Positions 33,312-41,541 of a stretch of DNA of 64,000 nucleotides are shown here, piece by piece. A program made the position numbers and the translations under genes. Origin of the DNA: Streptomyces calvus (lineage in GTDB: Bacteria; Actinomycetota; Actinomycetes; Streptomycetales; Streptomycetaceae); NCBI RefSeq assembly GCF_006782915.1, contig NZ_VCNP01000025.1, positions 1-64,000 on the forward strand. The letters are read 5' to 3'. Position 1 is the stretch's first letter, and the number at the start of each line of letters is the position of its first letter. The notes under the pieces are model-generated. The model saw only the letters and a list, made by a program, of their open reading frames with translations, did no database searches and was not told the DNA's origin.

Positions 33312-33770
33312 TCACCCTCCGGCGTGCCCGGCCGCAGGCTCGGCGTCACCGGGGCCGGGGACGCGCCCGAGAGGACCCGGGCGGCCGCCCCGTCGAGGGG
33401 CGACGATCAGCTGCCGCACCAGCCGGACCAGCTCCGCGGGCTCGAAGGGCTTCGCGAGGAAGGCATCCACGCCGGCGTCGAGCCCGCTCTCGACCTCGTG
33501 CTGGGTACAGGCGCTCACGACGACGAGCGGAAGATCCCGGGTACGCGGATCGGCACGCAGCAGAGCAGCCGTACGGAGCCCGTCGAGTCGCGGCATGACG
33601 ACATCGAGGGTGACGAGGTCGGGCCGCACCTGATGGACGACTTCAAGACACTCGGCACCATCGGCCGCGGTCACGACCTCGATGCCCTCCAGCTCGAGGT
33701 TGACCCTGATCAACTGCCGGATGACCTTGTTGTCGTCCACAACAAGAACCCGGCCCGACGCGCCTGGCAC
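33312..33770 (-). CDS. Single-domain response regulator
   Basis: A receiver-only protein of about 152 residues: acidic residues in VLVVDDNKVIRQL, phospho-acceptor Asp in LVTLDVVMPRLDGLRTA, the Thr/Ser position in LVVVSACTQHEVE and the lysine in AFLAKPFEPAELVRLV. After residue 120 only a disordered Gly/Pro/Arg tail follows, so there is no output domain. GTG 33770 (VPGASGRVLVVDD) is preferred, but the frame is open to 33824. No kinase is adjacent. It transcribes away from tRNA-Arg and is the last core gene before the integrated element. Confidence 0.85.
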   Translation of the reverse strand: MPGASGRVLVVDDNKVIRQLIRVNLELEGIEVVTAADGAECLEVVHQVRPDLVTLDVVMPRLDGLRTAALLRADPRTRDLPLVVVSACTQHEVESGLDAGVDAFLAKPFEPAELVRLVRQLIVAPRRGGRPGPLGRVPGPGDAEPAAGHAGG

Positions 33771-33943
33771 AACTCGAGAGTAGGTGCGGACCGGCCACCG
33801 CGTCCGGCGTTTGCCCACTTCCACCCCGCACGGGCGACACCCCGCACGCCGGACCGGCCCGGCCGCTCACAGAAACGGGTTCCTGACCACCCCTCCGGAA
33901 CTGGTAGTGTTCTACCCGTCGCCGCGATCACCGCGACCGACAC

Positions 33944-34015
33944 GCCCCCGTAGCTCAGGGGATAGAGCAACGGCCTCCGGAGCCGTGTGCGCAGGTTCGA
34001 ATCCTGCCGGGGGCA
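33944..34015 (+). tRNA. tRNA-Arg (anticodon CCG)
   Basis: Full cloverleaf: acceptor GCCCCCG/CGGGGGC, D arm GCTC/GAGC, anticodon arm ACGGC-CTCCGGA-GCCGT with CCG at the anticodon, T arm GCAGG-TTCGAAT-CCTGC, discriminator A at 34015. CCA is not fully encoded (CCC follows). The 3' part from position 33972 onward is the attachment site of the integrated element and is restored exactly, so the tRNA stays functional. Confidence 0.97.
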
Positions 34016-34086
34016 CCCAGCATGAGGTGCCCAAAGACCCCGTCACCAGCGGAAACGCTGAGAGCGGGGTCTTCGCGTATGTGCAG
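33972..34086. repeat. attL: left 115-bp direct repeat of the integrated element
   Basis: 33972-34018 (47 bp) is identical to 57345-57391. The match continues to 34086/57459 with only three further mismatches, so it also covers the tRNA terminator. It spans the anticodon loop, T arm and 3' end of tRNA-Arg, the classic target for tyrosine integrases. Confidence 0.93.
34034..34073 (+). terminator. tRNA-Arg terminator with nested hairpin
   Basis: AAGACCCCG (34034-34042) pairs with CGGGGTCTT (34065-34073). Inside, CAGCG (34047-34051) pairs with CGCTG (34056-34060) around a GAAA tetraloop. A near-copy occurs in the right repeat (57407-57446). Confidence 0.8.
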
Positions 34087-34282
34087 GCGGATGCCGCCCG
34101 GAGCGGCCGTATGTCGGAGTCTGTGGACGAGGCGTGGACGGGATCTTGGGACATCTCCGCTGGTGAGGTCTAAGAGAAGGCGACGCTCGCGCTAGCGCCA
34201 GACGCCTGACCCAGGTACCTGTCGGCGCGCCACCGGGGCTACCAACGGCGCCCATGAGTGCTGCCAGCACCCAGGGGTTCTC

Positions 34283-34465
34283 TTATGGATCTAGACGAAC
34301 GACGAGGCCGGAGTCAGAGACGGGCTGACCTGCGTCGTACCGTCCCATCCAATCGTTGGTCCGGTCGTCCGGGCGACCAACACGTATTGGGTGTACCTGA
34401 GCCGCGAATACCGTCCACAGAGTTATGGCGAGCAGGCCGAGGAAGAGGGGCTTGTCGATGGGCAC
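34283..34465 (-). CDS. Possible small membrane protein near attL
   Basis: A 60-residue frame (GTG start) with a convincing N-terminal hydrophobic helix (PLFLGLLAITLWTVFAAQV) and a polar tail. No clear ribosome-binding site (GGATAG only), and it overlaps the leader of the opposite-strand gene at 34512. It could be a real single-pass protein or chance. The rest of 34087-34511 holds no other gene; a GCGCTAGCGC palindrome is near 34187. Confidence 0.3.
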   Translation of the reverse strand: MPIDKPLFLGLLAITLWTVFAAQVHPIRVGRPDDRTNDWMGRYDAGQPVSDSGLVVRLDP

Positions 34466-34511
34466 CGCTACTATCCGGGATGCCTCACGGGACGACGAGT
34501 GGAGTCAGGGG

Positions 34512-35018
34512 ATGGGCGACTTGAACGAATCAGCGGTCAAGCGGAAGTTGGGTATCCCGAACTGGCGGAACCTGTCCAAGGACAAGGTGCTCAAGTTCGC
34601 GGCAGCGATGCCAGAGATGGCCACCGAGGCGCGTCTCAGGCTCATCGAGCAGTTCCCTGCATTCAAGGACCTGGGCAAGGCCAACATCGATGCAGTCGCA
34701 GAGGCCCACAGGTCCACTCTCGCAGCCAACGAGAACAGTCAGAACCACTTCTACAAGGCTGCACAGGACCAGCGGGACGCTCTGCAGGCCGACCTCGCTC
34801 GGGACGACCTCAGCGAGGCACAGCGGGAGTCCCTCCACGACCGCCTCGAACGAAACGTGGGGCGGGTATTCGAGAAGGACAGCGAAAGCAAGCAGTTCCA
34901 GGGGGCGGGGATGAAGCTGGTAGCAGCCACCGGTGTAGCCGCCCTCGCGCTGAGCGTGGCGTTCGTCGGCGGCAGAGTCGCTGGGGTGAGCGAGGACGGT
35001 TCCGAGGAATCCCAGTAG
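34512..35018 (+). CDS. Element protein of unknown function with C-terminal membrane helix
   Basis: A 168-residue protein. Residues 1-130 are charged and helical (LNESAVKRKLGIPNWRNLSKDKVLKFAAAMPEMATEARLRLIEQFP and a coiled-coil-like EAQRESLHDRLERNVGRVFEKD). Residues about 138-158 form one hydrophobic helix near the C-terminus (VAATGVAALALSVAFVGG), as in tail-anchored proteins. ATG 34512 is chosen because GGAG lies 7 nt upstream; ATG 34458 is an alternative. It lies between attL and int but is transcribed toward int. I do not recognise the family. Confidence 0.65.
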   Translation: MGDLNESAVKRKLGIPNWRNLSKDKVLKFAAAMPEMATEARLRLIEQFPAFKDLGKANIDAVAEAHRSTLAANENSQNHFYKAAQDQRDALQADLARDDLSEAQRESLHDRLERNVGRVFEKDSESKQFQGAGMKLVAATGVAALALSVAFVGGRVAGVSEDGSEESQ

Positions 35019-35074
35019 GGCTGTTATCGGCCCGTTACGAAACGAAGCATTGGCGCGGGTAGGGCCGAACGAGG

Positions 35075-35103
35075 GAGGCCCCAGGCGGCATGCCTGGGGC
35101 CTC
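35075..35103. terminator. Bidirectional terminator between the 34.5-kb gene and int
   Basis: GAGGCCCCAGGC (35075-35086) pairs with GCCTGGGGCCTC (35092-35103) around a 5-nt loop. It lies between two convergent genes: 57 bp after one stop and 20 bp after the other. Confidence 0.85.
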
Positions 35104-35122
35104 GGTGTCGGTGCAGGTTGTC

Positions 35123-36496
35123 TCACTCGTACTCGCGGAGCAGGTCCTCGATACGCCGGTTCGCAACGTCCTGCCGTCCGTCGAGGCACTTCGCGTAGCG
35201 GGTCAGCAGGACCTCAACGCTATTGCCAGCGCGTTCGGCGACCTCGGTCGGATCGACCCCGGCATTGAGCCACGTCGACAGCGCCGAGTGCCGGAGGTCG
35301 TACGGCCTACTCGCGAGCGGCGAGGCTGCGACGGCCGGCGGTAGCGCGAGGAGCCGGGCCTCCTGCCACACGCGGTAGTAGGTCGAGGACGGGACGACCG
35401 AGCCCTTCTCGCTGAAGAACAGCCGCCCGTCGTCCGCCGTGCCGAAGGTGGCCAGGTGCTCGCGGAGCACGGCGACGAGGTGGGGCGGGATGGGAACCCG
35501 CCTGACGTCCTCGGTCGGCCGGTTCTTCAGCCCGCGGTCGTCATGGGTCTCCCCCGAGTCGGTCCACTGCTTGCCGACGGACGGACGGGTCCGGTGGAGC
35601 AGCGCCGAGCCCCAGCCTTGCTCGGGAAGGTTCAGGTCCGTCTCGACGAGGCCGACCGCTTCCGCCGGCCGGAGACCGCCGAAGTACATGGCGGCGAACA
35701 GACCCACGAGGCGACGACCACGGGCACGCCGGTACCCGCCCACGTAGGACACCGCCGCCAGCAGGTTCCGTGCTTGCTCCGGATTGGCGACGACCCGCGG
35801 ATCGACCTGGTTGGACACCTTCGGCTTCTGCCAGCGGACAGCCGTGATGGGGTTCTCCCGCAACTCCCCCAGGTCGACGGCGTAATTCGCGGCGTTGACG
35901 AGCGTCCGACGCTTGCGCCGCACCGTCTCGGCCGCTGCCGCCGTGCCGTCGAGCTTGAGCTTCAGCGAGTCGAGGACCGCGCGAGCCGTGGCCGGTTCTG
36001 CGAGATCGGCGAGCGGCCGGGACGCTTTGGACACCCAGTGGAGAACGTTCCGCACGTCGTCCGGGACTTCCCGGTCATCGGGCCCCGGCAGCACGAAGGC
36101 CCAGTTGCGCAGTGCTCTGCGGATCACCTCGTCGGACGGCCGTCCGGCACGCTCGTCGAGGAGTTCCAGCGTCACGCTGGTGAGGGCTTCGTTGATCCCG
36201 TCCCGTGTGTTGGGGGCGGCATGGGGCCACTTCATGGCGAGGTACCTGAGAGCGAAGGCGTACCACGACACGGCCGACTTCTTCTCTTCCATCGAGGCCG
36301 GAAGGCCCGACTCCGTGTCGAACTCCTCGCCGTCGCGCATCGCGCGCATGAGCTTCGTGCGGTAGTGGTCGGCAAGCGCCTTGGTCCGGAAGGACTCCGA
36401 GAAGACGTTGCCCGCAATAGACCAGCGGACCCCGTACGAAGGGGTTTTCGTATCCCGCTTACGGACGCTCCATACCTTCACGTCAAGAGACTTCAC
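35123..36496 (-). CDS. int: Tyrosine-family site-specific integrase
   Basis: Recombines the element attP with the tRNA-Arg attB. The 457-residue protein has an N-terminal Arm-binding/SAM-like region and a C-terminal catalytic domain: first arginine in FGGLRPAEAVGL, HxxR box in SRPYDLRHSALSTWLNAG, and the likely nucleophile tyrosine in EVLLTRYAKCLDG. Such long integrases are typical of AICEs and actinophages. GTG 36496 has GGAGG 7 nt upstream and overlaps the xis stop (GTGA), so int is translated from the rep-xis-int message. Confidence 0.95.
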   Translation of the reverse strand: MKSLDVKVWSVRKRDTKTPSYGVRWSIAGNVFSESFRTKALADHYRTKLMRAMRDGEEFDTESGLPASMEEKKSAVSWYAFALRYLAMKWPHAAPNTRDGINEALTSVTLELLDERAGRPSDEVIRRALRNWAFVLPGPDDREVPDDVRNVLHWVSKASRPLADLAEPATARAVLDSLKLKLDGTAAAAETVRRKRRTLVNAANYAVDLGELRENPITAVRWQKPKVSNQVDPRVVANPEQARNLLAAVSYVGGYRRARGRRLVGLFAAMYFGGLRPAEAVGLVETDLNLPEQGWGSALLHRTRPSVGKQWTDSGETHDDRGLKNRPTEDVRRVPIPPHLVAVLREHLATFGTADDGRLFFSEKGSVVPSSTYYRVWQEARLLALPPAVAASPLASRPYDLRHSALSTWLNAGVDPTEVAERAGNSVEVLLTRYAKCLDGRQDVANRRIEDLLREYE

Positions 36497-36663
36497 GCCG
36501 CCGCCTCCAACTGCCGCAGCCAAGTGGTGAAGTCACTTCGCCACACCCGAAGTTCTCCGTTGGGCAGCTTGAAAGCAGCAGGCCCCTGGCCCAATTCGCG
36601 CCAGCGGTAGAAGGTGCGCCGGGAGACTCCGCCCAGCTCAGCGAGAATCTGCGGAACAGTCAT
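36493..36663 (-). CDS. xis: Excisionase-like HTH protein
   Basis: A 56-residue MerR/HTH_17-type DNA-binding protein: MTVPQILAELGGVSRRTFYRWRELGQGP then a wing (LPNGELRVWRSDFTTWL). It directs the integrase toward excision. ATG 36663 overlaps the rep stop (TGATG) and its own stop overlaps the int start, so the three proteins are translationally coupled. A longer start at 36687 exists but would lie inside rep. Confidence 0.88.
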   Translation of the reverse strand: MTVPQILAELGGVSRRTFYRWRELGQGPAAFKLPNGELRVWRSDFTTWLRQLEAAA

Positions 36664-38027
36664 CAGTTCGTCTCGTCGGCGGTCCACGCCGAGTCTCCTT
36701 CCGTGTCAGGGGTATCGGGGCGCTCTGAGGCAGCGAGCCAGGATTCAGCGGCGGTCAGGCCGGTGCCGGCGAAGCGCCAGTGGCGGAGGACGAGCACGGT
36801 GTCCGGGTCGGGCAGCGGGTGGCCGGCCTCTGCCGCGCGTTCGCGGGCTAGTGCTTCGTTGTGGTCGGCTCGTTCCTGGCGGAGAGCCCCGAGGGTGACG
36901 GAGTAGGCGCGGGACTTGGTGGAGAAGTGGCCGCGGAAGCCAAGCATGTGAGCCCACTTGCGCAGGCGCAGGTCTTCGAGTTCCGGGAGCGCGCCGAGGT
37001 GCCAGCAGGTGAGGATCATGCGCCGGGCGTGGTCGGTGACGCCGGAGCCGATCAGGTCCGTGATCGGGTTGCGGATGGGGCGGTCGAGGGTGCCGGCGGT
37101 CTCGGCGCCCTTGGTGGCGTACTTAGCGATGTAGGCGGCCACAGCGCGGCTGGACAGTTCCGAGGTGCCTGCGAAGTCGGCCGAGCGGATGGGGCGGATG
37201 TCGATCTGCTCGCCGAAGCGGAAGGCATACGCGTGGCCGTCGAGGACCGGACCAGGTGCCTCGGCTTCTCTGGCCGCCCAGCGGATCGCATCGGTGAGGA
37301 GTTCGGTCGTGGCCCAGGTCGGCGGGGTGTCCTCTGCGCCGTCCGGGCCGTCGAGGCGGATGACGGCGTGGAAGTGGACGGCACCGCGCCGCTGGTACTC
37401 GGCGACCTTGGCGTAGGAGACCTTGAGGCAGTGACGCAGCGCCGAGCGGCTGAGGCCCGCGCGGGAGGCGAGGTGCTGGCGCAGGTAGGTGGTGAAGCGG
37501 CCCCAGAGCTTCCCCGCGTGAGCGTTCCACAGGACGGCCGCGCGGTAGTCGTATCGGTCCGGGTCCAGGGGCGTGCCGAGGGCGGGGTCGTCGTCCGGGT
37601 GGAGGCGTCCGCAGCGGCACCGGCCGCCGCCGGGGCGGTTGTGCACGGGGCCGAAGGACGGTGCGGTGAAGGTGGCGAAGACGCGCGGGTGTTGGGCCAC
37701 GGCCGGGCCGATGCCTTTGCCGCCGCTCAGGCCGGCCGTGATGAGGTGGAAGGTGTCTTTGCGGTACACCTCGGCGCAGGATGCGCAGCGGGTGGCGCGG
37801 CGGTTGTTGCAGCGGATGAGGAGCTGTCCGGCCGGGAGGTCGCGGTCGGCGATTTCCCGGACGATCTCTCCGGTGGTGGCGTGGACGTCGAGCCGGTGGC
37901 CCTCCATTCGGATGGGCCGCTCGCAGCCGCCGAGGCGCTGGATCTGGTGGGCGTAGGCGCTGAGGTCGCCGTGCTGGGCGAGTGCTGCCAGCTGGCGGAT
38001 AGCTGCGGTCGGAGCCGCAGGAGTCAT
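36663..38027 (-). CDS. repSA: RepSA-like rolling-circle replication initiator
   Basis: Starts replication of the excised circle by nicking. The 454-residue protein has a zinc-finger-like cluster (CNNRRATRCASCAEVYRKDTFHL), a second CRCGRLH cluster, an HUH-type metal motif in RRGAVHFHAVIRLDG and a tyrosine motif in AVAAYIAKYATKGAE, as in pSAM2 RepSA. The C-terminal region holds HWRFAGTGLTAAESWLA. ATG 38027 has AAGGAGG 9 nt upstream; the open frame to 38159 is not needed. A GTCTAG-type operator lies 48 bp upstream. Confidence 0.92.
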   Translation of the reverse strand: MTPAAPTAAIRQLAALAQHGDLSAYAHQIQRLGGCERPIRMEGHRLDVHATTGEIVREIADRDLPAGQLLIRCNNRRATRCASCAEVYRKDTFHLITAGLSGGKGIGPAVAQHPRVFATFTAPSFGPVHNRPGGGRCRCGRLHPDDDPALGTPLDPDRYDYRAAVLWNAHAGKLWGRFTTYLRQHLASRAGLSRSALRHCLKVSYAKVAEYQRRGAVHFHAVIRLDGPDGAEDTPPTWATTELLTDAIRWAAREAEAPGPVLDGHAYAFRFGEQIDIRPIRSADFAGTSELSSRAVAAYIAKYATKGAETAGTLDRPIRNPITDLIGSGVTDHARRMILTCWHLGALPELEDLRLRKWAHMLGFRGHFSTKSRAYSVTLGALRQERADHNEALARERAAEAGHPLPDPDTVLVLRHWRFAGTGLTAAESWLAASERPDTPDTEGDSAWTADETN

Positions 38028-38074
38028 GTGCGGGGTCCTCCTTGCGTGGGTGGGTGTGCAGTTGCTTTTGTCGA

Positions 38075-38087
38075 GGGGACTAGACAG
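38075..38087 (-). promoter_or_regulatory. GTCTAG-type operator upstream of repSA
   Basis: GGGGACTAGACAG on the plus strand (CTGTCTAGTCCCC reading toward repSA), 48 bp before the start codon. It shares the CTGTCTAG core with the repeats at 41351-41441 and GGGGACTAGA with 44931-44940. Confidence 0.5.
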
Positions 38088-38119
38088 TGCGAAAAAGCCG
38101 GGAGGTCGGGCCGGTGGTG

Positions 38120-38419
38120 TCAGCGGCGGGCGATGACGGAGCGGACGGTGAGGGCACACACGGCCACGGATGCGGCGGTAAGGGCGACAGCGAGGAGCAT
38201 GGAGACCAAGACGGCGCCGACGACCAGGACCACGGCGGTGCCGCCGCCGACCAGGGCGAGCACGGTGCCCGGTGTGAGCTGGACGGCCGGACGGTTCGGG
38301 GCTGGGGTGGCGGCTGTCGATGCCGGGGCGTGCGGCGTGACTACGGTCGGTTCGACGACTGCGGGCGGGGTGGTCAGGCCGGTGGGCTGCGGCATGGTCG
38401 GGACCTTCGGTCGGAACAT
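38120..38419 (-). CDS. Small Spd-like membrane protein
   Basis: A 99-residue protein with a Pro/Thr-rich N-terminal half and two adjacent hydrophobic helices (LALVGGGTAVVLVVGAVLVSMLLAVALTAASVAVCALTV). Proteins of this build accompany tra in Streptomyces plasmids and AICEs, where Spd proteins help spread transferred DNA through the recipient mycelium. ATG 38419 has AAGGGAGA upstream. Last gene of the tra operon before repSA. Confidence 0.65.
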   Translation of the reverse strand: MFRPKVPTMPQPTGLTTPPAVVEPTVVTPHAPASTAATPAPNRPAVQLTPGTVLALVGGGTAVVLVVGAVLVSMLLAVALTAASVAVCALTVRSVIARR

Positions 38420-38439
38420 GAGCGGTCTCCCTTCGCGGG

Positions 38440-38595
38440 TCACTTGAGGGCGGGGTCGATGACGGGGGCGAGCAGGCTGTCGGCGAGGAGGTAGCCGCCG
38501 AGGAGCAGTACGGCGATGAGCCACCAGGGCGGGCGGATGAGCTTGACGCCGAGGACGCCGACGACGAGCAGGGCGAGCCAGAGCGGAACGTCCAT
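38440..38595 (-). CDS. 51-residue membrane protein, Spd-like
   Basis: A short frame coding MDVPLWLALLVVGVLGVKLI, then a second hydrophobic helix (WWLIAVLLLGGYLLADSLL) and a polar end. ATG 38595 has AGGAGA 10 nt upstream. It lies tightly between the 99-residue and 59-residue genes in the same direction, as small AICE membrane proteins do. Function unknown; probably part of the spread machinery. Confidence 0.7.
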   Translation of the reverse strand: MDVPLWLALLVVGVLGVKLIRPPWWLIAVLLLGGYLLADSLLAPVIDPALK

Positions 38596-38611
38596 GTCGG
38601 GTGGTCTCCTG

Positions 38612-38791
38612 TCAGGCGGGGCAGCGGTGGGTGCGGGCGGCTAGTTCGGCGGCAGCGCGGCTGTCGTACTCGGCGGAGAAGTCGCAGCGGGGCGCGGTGC
38701 AGGCGGCCAAGTGGCGGTTCCGGCCGCGTTCGACGTAGGAGGCGACGTTGACGGGGCCGATGCGTCGGAGGTTGCGGAAACGGCGGTTCAC
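38612..38791 (-). CDS. Mobile element transfer protein (59 residues)
   Basis: A short basic protein starting (GTG) MNRRFRNLRRIGPVNVASYV, with the cysteine pattern AACTAPRCDFSAEYDSRAAAELAARTHRC. This matches the small family annotated as mobile element transfer protein in Streptomyces AICEs. The C-x4-C and terminal H-R-C could bind metal. AGAGGAG precedes the GTG by about 8 nt. It sits between the DUF2637 and the 51-residue gene in the tra operon. Confidence 0.8.
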   Translation of the reverse strand: MNRRFRNLRRIGPVNVASYVERGRNRHLAACTAPRCDFSAEYDSRAAAELAARTHRCPA

Positions 38792-38804
38792 GGTGGGGCT
38801 CCTC

Positions 38805-39503
38805 TCAGAGGTGTGCGGCGACGGATGCAGTCATGGACGGGGGCAGGCCGAGCCGAGTACGTACGGCGTCGGGGTCGGCGGGGCGGCCGGTGGCCGAGCG
38901 GTGTTCCTCGGCCAGGGCCCGGACGCGGTCGACGAGGGCGGGCGGCAGGGCGACGGCTGGAGCAGGCGCCGGGGCGGGAGCGGTGGCCGGGGTGGCAGCA
39001 GGCTCGGAAGCCGGTCCGGGGTCGGCGGGGTACGGAACCTTGTGATCGGGCCCTTCCACGCCGGACGAATCGCCGTCAGGAGCCGCTACCGCGTCCGTCG
39101 CGGGAGAGGCGGCGGGCCCTTCCGGGGTGTGCGGAGCGTGAGCCAGCAGCGTGCCGCCGAAGAAGGCGACAGCGGGCCAGCCCGCGACCATCACGCGGAG
39201 CCAGGCGGGTACGTCGTCCAGGTCGAGGAGGCCGGCCGTGGCGACGTTGGCGCCGAGGGACGCGGCCAGGGCTACGAGGAACCACAGACGCGGACCGCCA
39301 GCCGCCAGGCCCGCTCGCTGTGACTGGCGCATCCGACGCCAGGCGGCGACCAGGAGCAGGTCGACGCTCACGGGGTAGGCCCACGCCTTCCAGCCGTCCT
39401 GTCCGGCCGCCGCGGCGACGTCGTGCAGGTGGGAGAAAGACAGGGCACCGGCGATGACGGCCTGCACGATCACGGCGTCCACGCGGGCCAGGTAGGCACG
39501 CAT
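38805..39503 (-). CDS. DUF2637 membrane protein (Spd-type spread protein)
   Basis: A 232-residue protein with four membrane helices in the N-terminal 125 residues: the AVIVQAVIAGALSFSHLHDVA start, PVSVDLLLVAAWRRM, LWFLVALAASLGANVATAGLL and MVAGWPAVAFFGGTLLAH. A disordered Pro/Ala linker (APAPAPAPAV) and a small helical end (DAVRTRLGLPPSM) follow. This is the DUF2637 layout found beside tra genes of Streptomyces mobile elements. ATG 39503 has AAGGAG upstream. Confidence 0.85.
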   Translation of the reverse strand: MRAYLARVDAVIVQAVIAGALSFSHLHDVAAAAGQDGWKAWAYPVSVDLLLVAAWRRMRQSQRAGLAAGGPRLWFLVALAASLGANVATAGLLDLDDVPAWLRVMVAGWPAVAFFGGTLLAHAPHTPEGPAASPATDAVAAPDGDSSGVEGPDHKVPYPADPGPASEPAATPATAPAPAPAPAVALPPALVDRVRALAEEHRSATGRPADPDAVRTRLGLPPSMTASVAAHL

Positions 39504-39589
39504 CGGCTCGGGCTCCTTCGGTTTCAGGCATGGCAGGGGTAGGGACTTGGCATGAGGCGGTCACGCCGACCGTTGGAGGGGAAGTGCGG

Positions 39590-40945
39590 CTACCCGGTCA
39601 CCGGGCGCGCGGTGGGCTGGGCGGCGGGAGCAGCGGAAGGCTGCGCCACGACAGGTCGGAAGGTGTCCAGGCGGGGAAGTTCCGGAATCAGGTCCGAAGT
39701 GTTGCGGCAGACGGCCGCCGCGTCTTCGAGGGTGACGTGCGGGGAGCGGACCCGGGACCAGCCGCCGGAGGAGTCACCGACCACCGCGACGCCGGGTCGT
39801 CCGGCCGGGATCCTGGTGGCTGCCAGCGCCGCTTCCGGTGCGATGTCGCCGAGAGCCATGTTGGCGGACGTCTCGTCGTTGACGCGATGGCAGACCCGAC
39901 CGGTGAGCTGGGCGCGGAGCATGGTGGCGCCCTTGCCGAGTTCGGCGCCGAAGCGCTGCCCGCACACCTCCAGATAGATGCCGGCCGCGCGCCCGAGCTG
40001 GGCGAGGCGGATGAGCTTGGTGACCATGGCGTCCCGCCGCTTCTCGTCGTCCTTGCTCGCGGCGAGGAAGAGTTCGGCGACCTCGTCGACGACGACCACG
40101 ATCGGCACCGGCCGCGCCTTCTCCGGCAGGCCCCAGACGTCCGAGGTGAGCACGGCATCCGGGCCGGCCCCGCCCCTCATGCCGATGAGGCGGAAGCGTG
40201 CCTCCATCTCGTCCACCAGGGCGTCAAGGAGGTCGTTCGCACGGTCCGGTGTGTCGGCGAGTGCTGACAACCGGGGCGCGAATGGAGCTAGTTCGACGCC
40301 CCACTTGCAGTCGATGCCGACCAGTGCGACGGGCTGCCGGGCCAGCCCGCAGAGCAGGTTGCGCAGGTACACGGACTTGCCCGACTGCGTTGCGCCGAGG
40401 ATGAGTTCGTGCGGCACGGTGCGGAAGTCCCGGACGTGCCAGTGTCCGTCCTCACGCAGTGCCAGGGGCAGGGTCAGCGGTTCGGTCCGCAGCCGCCGAC
40501 GAGGGGGCCGTACGTCGGTGAGGACGTCCCAGCCGACCAACCGCAGCTCCAGCCGTCCCGGCTTGGTGGGACGGACGTGCACGGCGTGCGCACCCCACGC
40601 ATGCCGTAGCCGGTCGGCCGAAGCGTTGAAGTCTTCGGGTGCCTGGCCGGCCGCCATGCGCAGCCGCATCACAAGTCCGGACCCGGTCGGCAGCGGCAGC
40701 GACCGACGAGGCGGTACGGGAGCGGCCTGCCGCCCCACCATCCGGGCGGTGGCCCGGCGCACGGCCGAGGCGGGCACCGTCAGGCCGCAGGCGTCCATGG
40801 TGGCCCGGTAGGTGGTGAGCACCCGCAGCGTCACGGCCGGATACCCGACCAGCCACCAGAACAGGACCGGCAGTCGACGGCGCACAGCGGCCAGCGCAGC
40901 CGCCACCAGGACCGCTAACAGCAGAATCCACAGGGCATCGGTCAT
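39590..40945 (-). CDS. traSA: FtsK/SpoIIIE (TraB-type) conjugal DNA translocase
   Basis: Pumps double-stranded DNA between mycelial cells, the single protein needed for AICE transfer. The 451-residue protein has N-terminal membrane helices (residues 4-50), Walker A GATQSGKS (184-191), Walker B PVPIVVVVDEVAELFLA and QLGRAAGIYLEVCGQRFGAE before the end. It is shorter than plasmid TraB proteins and has no obvious C-terminal winged helix. It starts 5 bp after the SCO3933-like gene, so both share the promoter near 41.35 kb. Confidence 0.92.
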   Translation of the reverse strand: MTDALWILLLAVLVAAALAAVRRRLPVLFWWLVGYPAVTLRVLTTYRATMDACGLTVPASAVRRATARMVGRQAAPVPPRRSLPLPTGSGLVMRLRMAAGQAPEDFNASADRLRHAWGAHAVHVRPTKPGRLELRLVGWDVLTDVRPPRRRLRTEPLTLPLALREDGHWHVRDFRTVPHELILGATQSGKSVYLRNLLCGLARQPVALVGIDCKWGVELAPFAPRLSALADTPDRANDLLDALVDEMEARFRLIGMRGGAGPDAVLTSDVWGLPEKARPVPIVVVVDEVAELFLAASKDDEKRRDAMVTKLIRLAQLGRAAGIYLEVCGQRFGAELGKGATMLRAQLTGRVCHRVNDETSANMALGDIAPEAALAATRIPAGRPGVAVVGDSSGGWSRVRSPHVTLEDAAAVCRNTSDLIPELPRLDTFRPVVAQPSAAPAAQPTARPVTG

Positions 40946-40950
40946 GGCGC

Positions 40951-41298
40951 TCAGCCCTGCACCGCGGCCGGCGTGCCGACCATGACGGCGTCAGCCCGGT
41001 AGGCAATGCCGTGCCGAGTACGGCCGCCGAACTCGCTCTCCCAGGGCCGGGCGATCAGGCCGGACAGGTACACCGGTGCACCCATGACCAGTCCCTCGCC
41101 GATGCCCTTCTCGGGCACGGTGACCTTGATCATGTCCGAGCCGCCCTGGGCGATGAACACCAGCTCCATGACCATGAGCCGGTCGTTGGTGACCGGGTCC
41201 ACGGCCACCTCGCCGGTCTGCCGGTCCCTCACCTTGACCTCAGGGAGCTTGGTGACCAGGAGAGTGGCGGACGAGGTGTCCACGGGGATGACACGCAT
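40951..41298 (-). CDS. SCO3933 family regulatory protein
   Basis: A 115-residue protein starting MRVIPVDTSSATLLV with VKVRDRQTGEVAVDPVTN and LIARPWESEFGGRTRHGIAYRADAV. I recognise this as the small family named after SCO3933, found just before tra in many AICEs. It has an OB-like, single-strand-binding flavour but no HTH, and its role is unproved. ATG 41298 has TGAGGT about 6 nt upstream. First gene of the leftward transfer operon. Confidence 0.8.
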   Translation of the reverse strand: MRVIPVDTSSATLLVTKLPEVKVRDRQTGEVAVDPVTNDRLMVMELVFIAQGGSDMIKVTVPEKGIGEGLVMGAPVYLSGLIARPWESEFGGRTRHGIAYRADAVMVGTPAAVQG

Positions 41299-41349
41299 TC
41301 TGTACCTCACTTGATTCGGGCGTCCTCGTGGACGCCGAGCCGTTGAATA

Positions 41350-41441
41350 CCCCCCTAGACAGCACAGGGAGGCGACCACCCAACTGTCTAGGGGGATTGA
41401 CAACAACCGTAAACCGACGCCCCGTCAACTGTCTAGGGGGG
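41350..41441. promoter_or_regulatory. Three GTCTAGGGGG operator copies upstream of the transfer operon
   Basis: CCCCCTAGACAG (41351-41362), CTGTCTAGGGGG (41384-41395) and CTGTCTAGGGGGG (41429-41441). The first is inverted relative to the other two. They lie 53-143 bp upstream of the SCO3933-like gene, where the tra promoter should be. This is the pattern expected for repression of transfer genes by a Kor-type repressor. Confidence 0.7.
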
Positions 41442-41541
41442 TATACGAGCGTGTTGCATGAGCGTCGATGGAGCCACCCGATCTCGCAGCGGCCGGCGAC
41501 GCCATTCGGAAGCCCTTCGCGCGCTCCTGGAACCGCCACCG

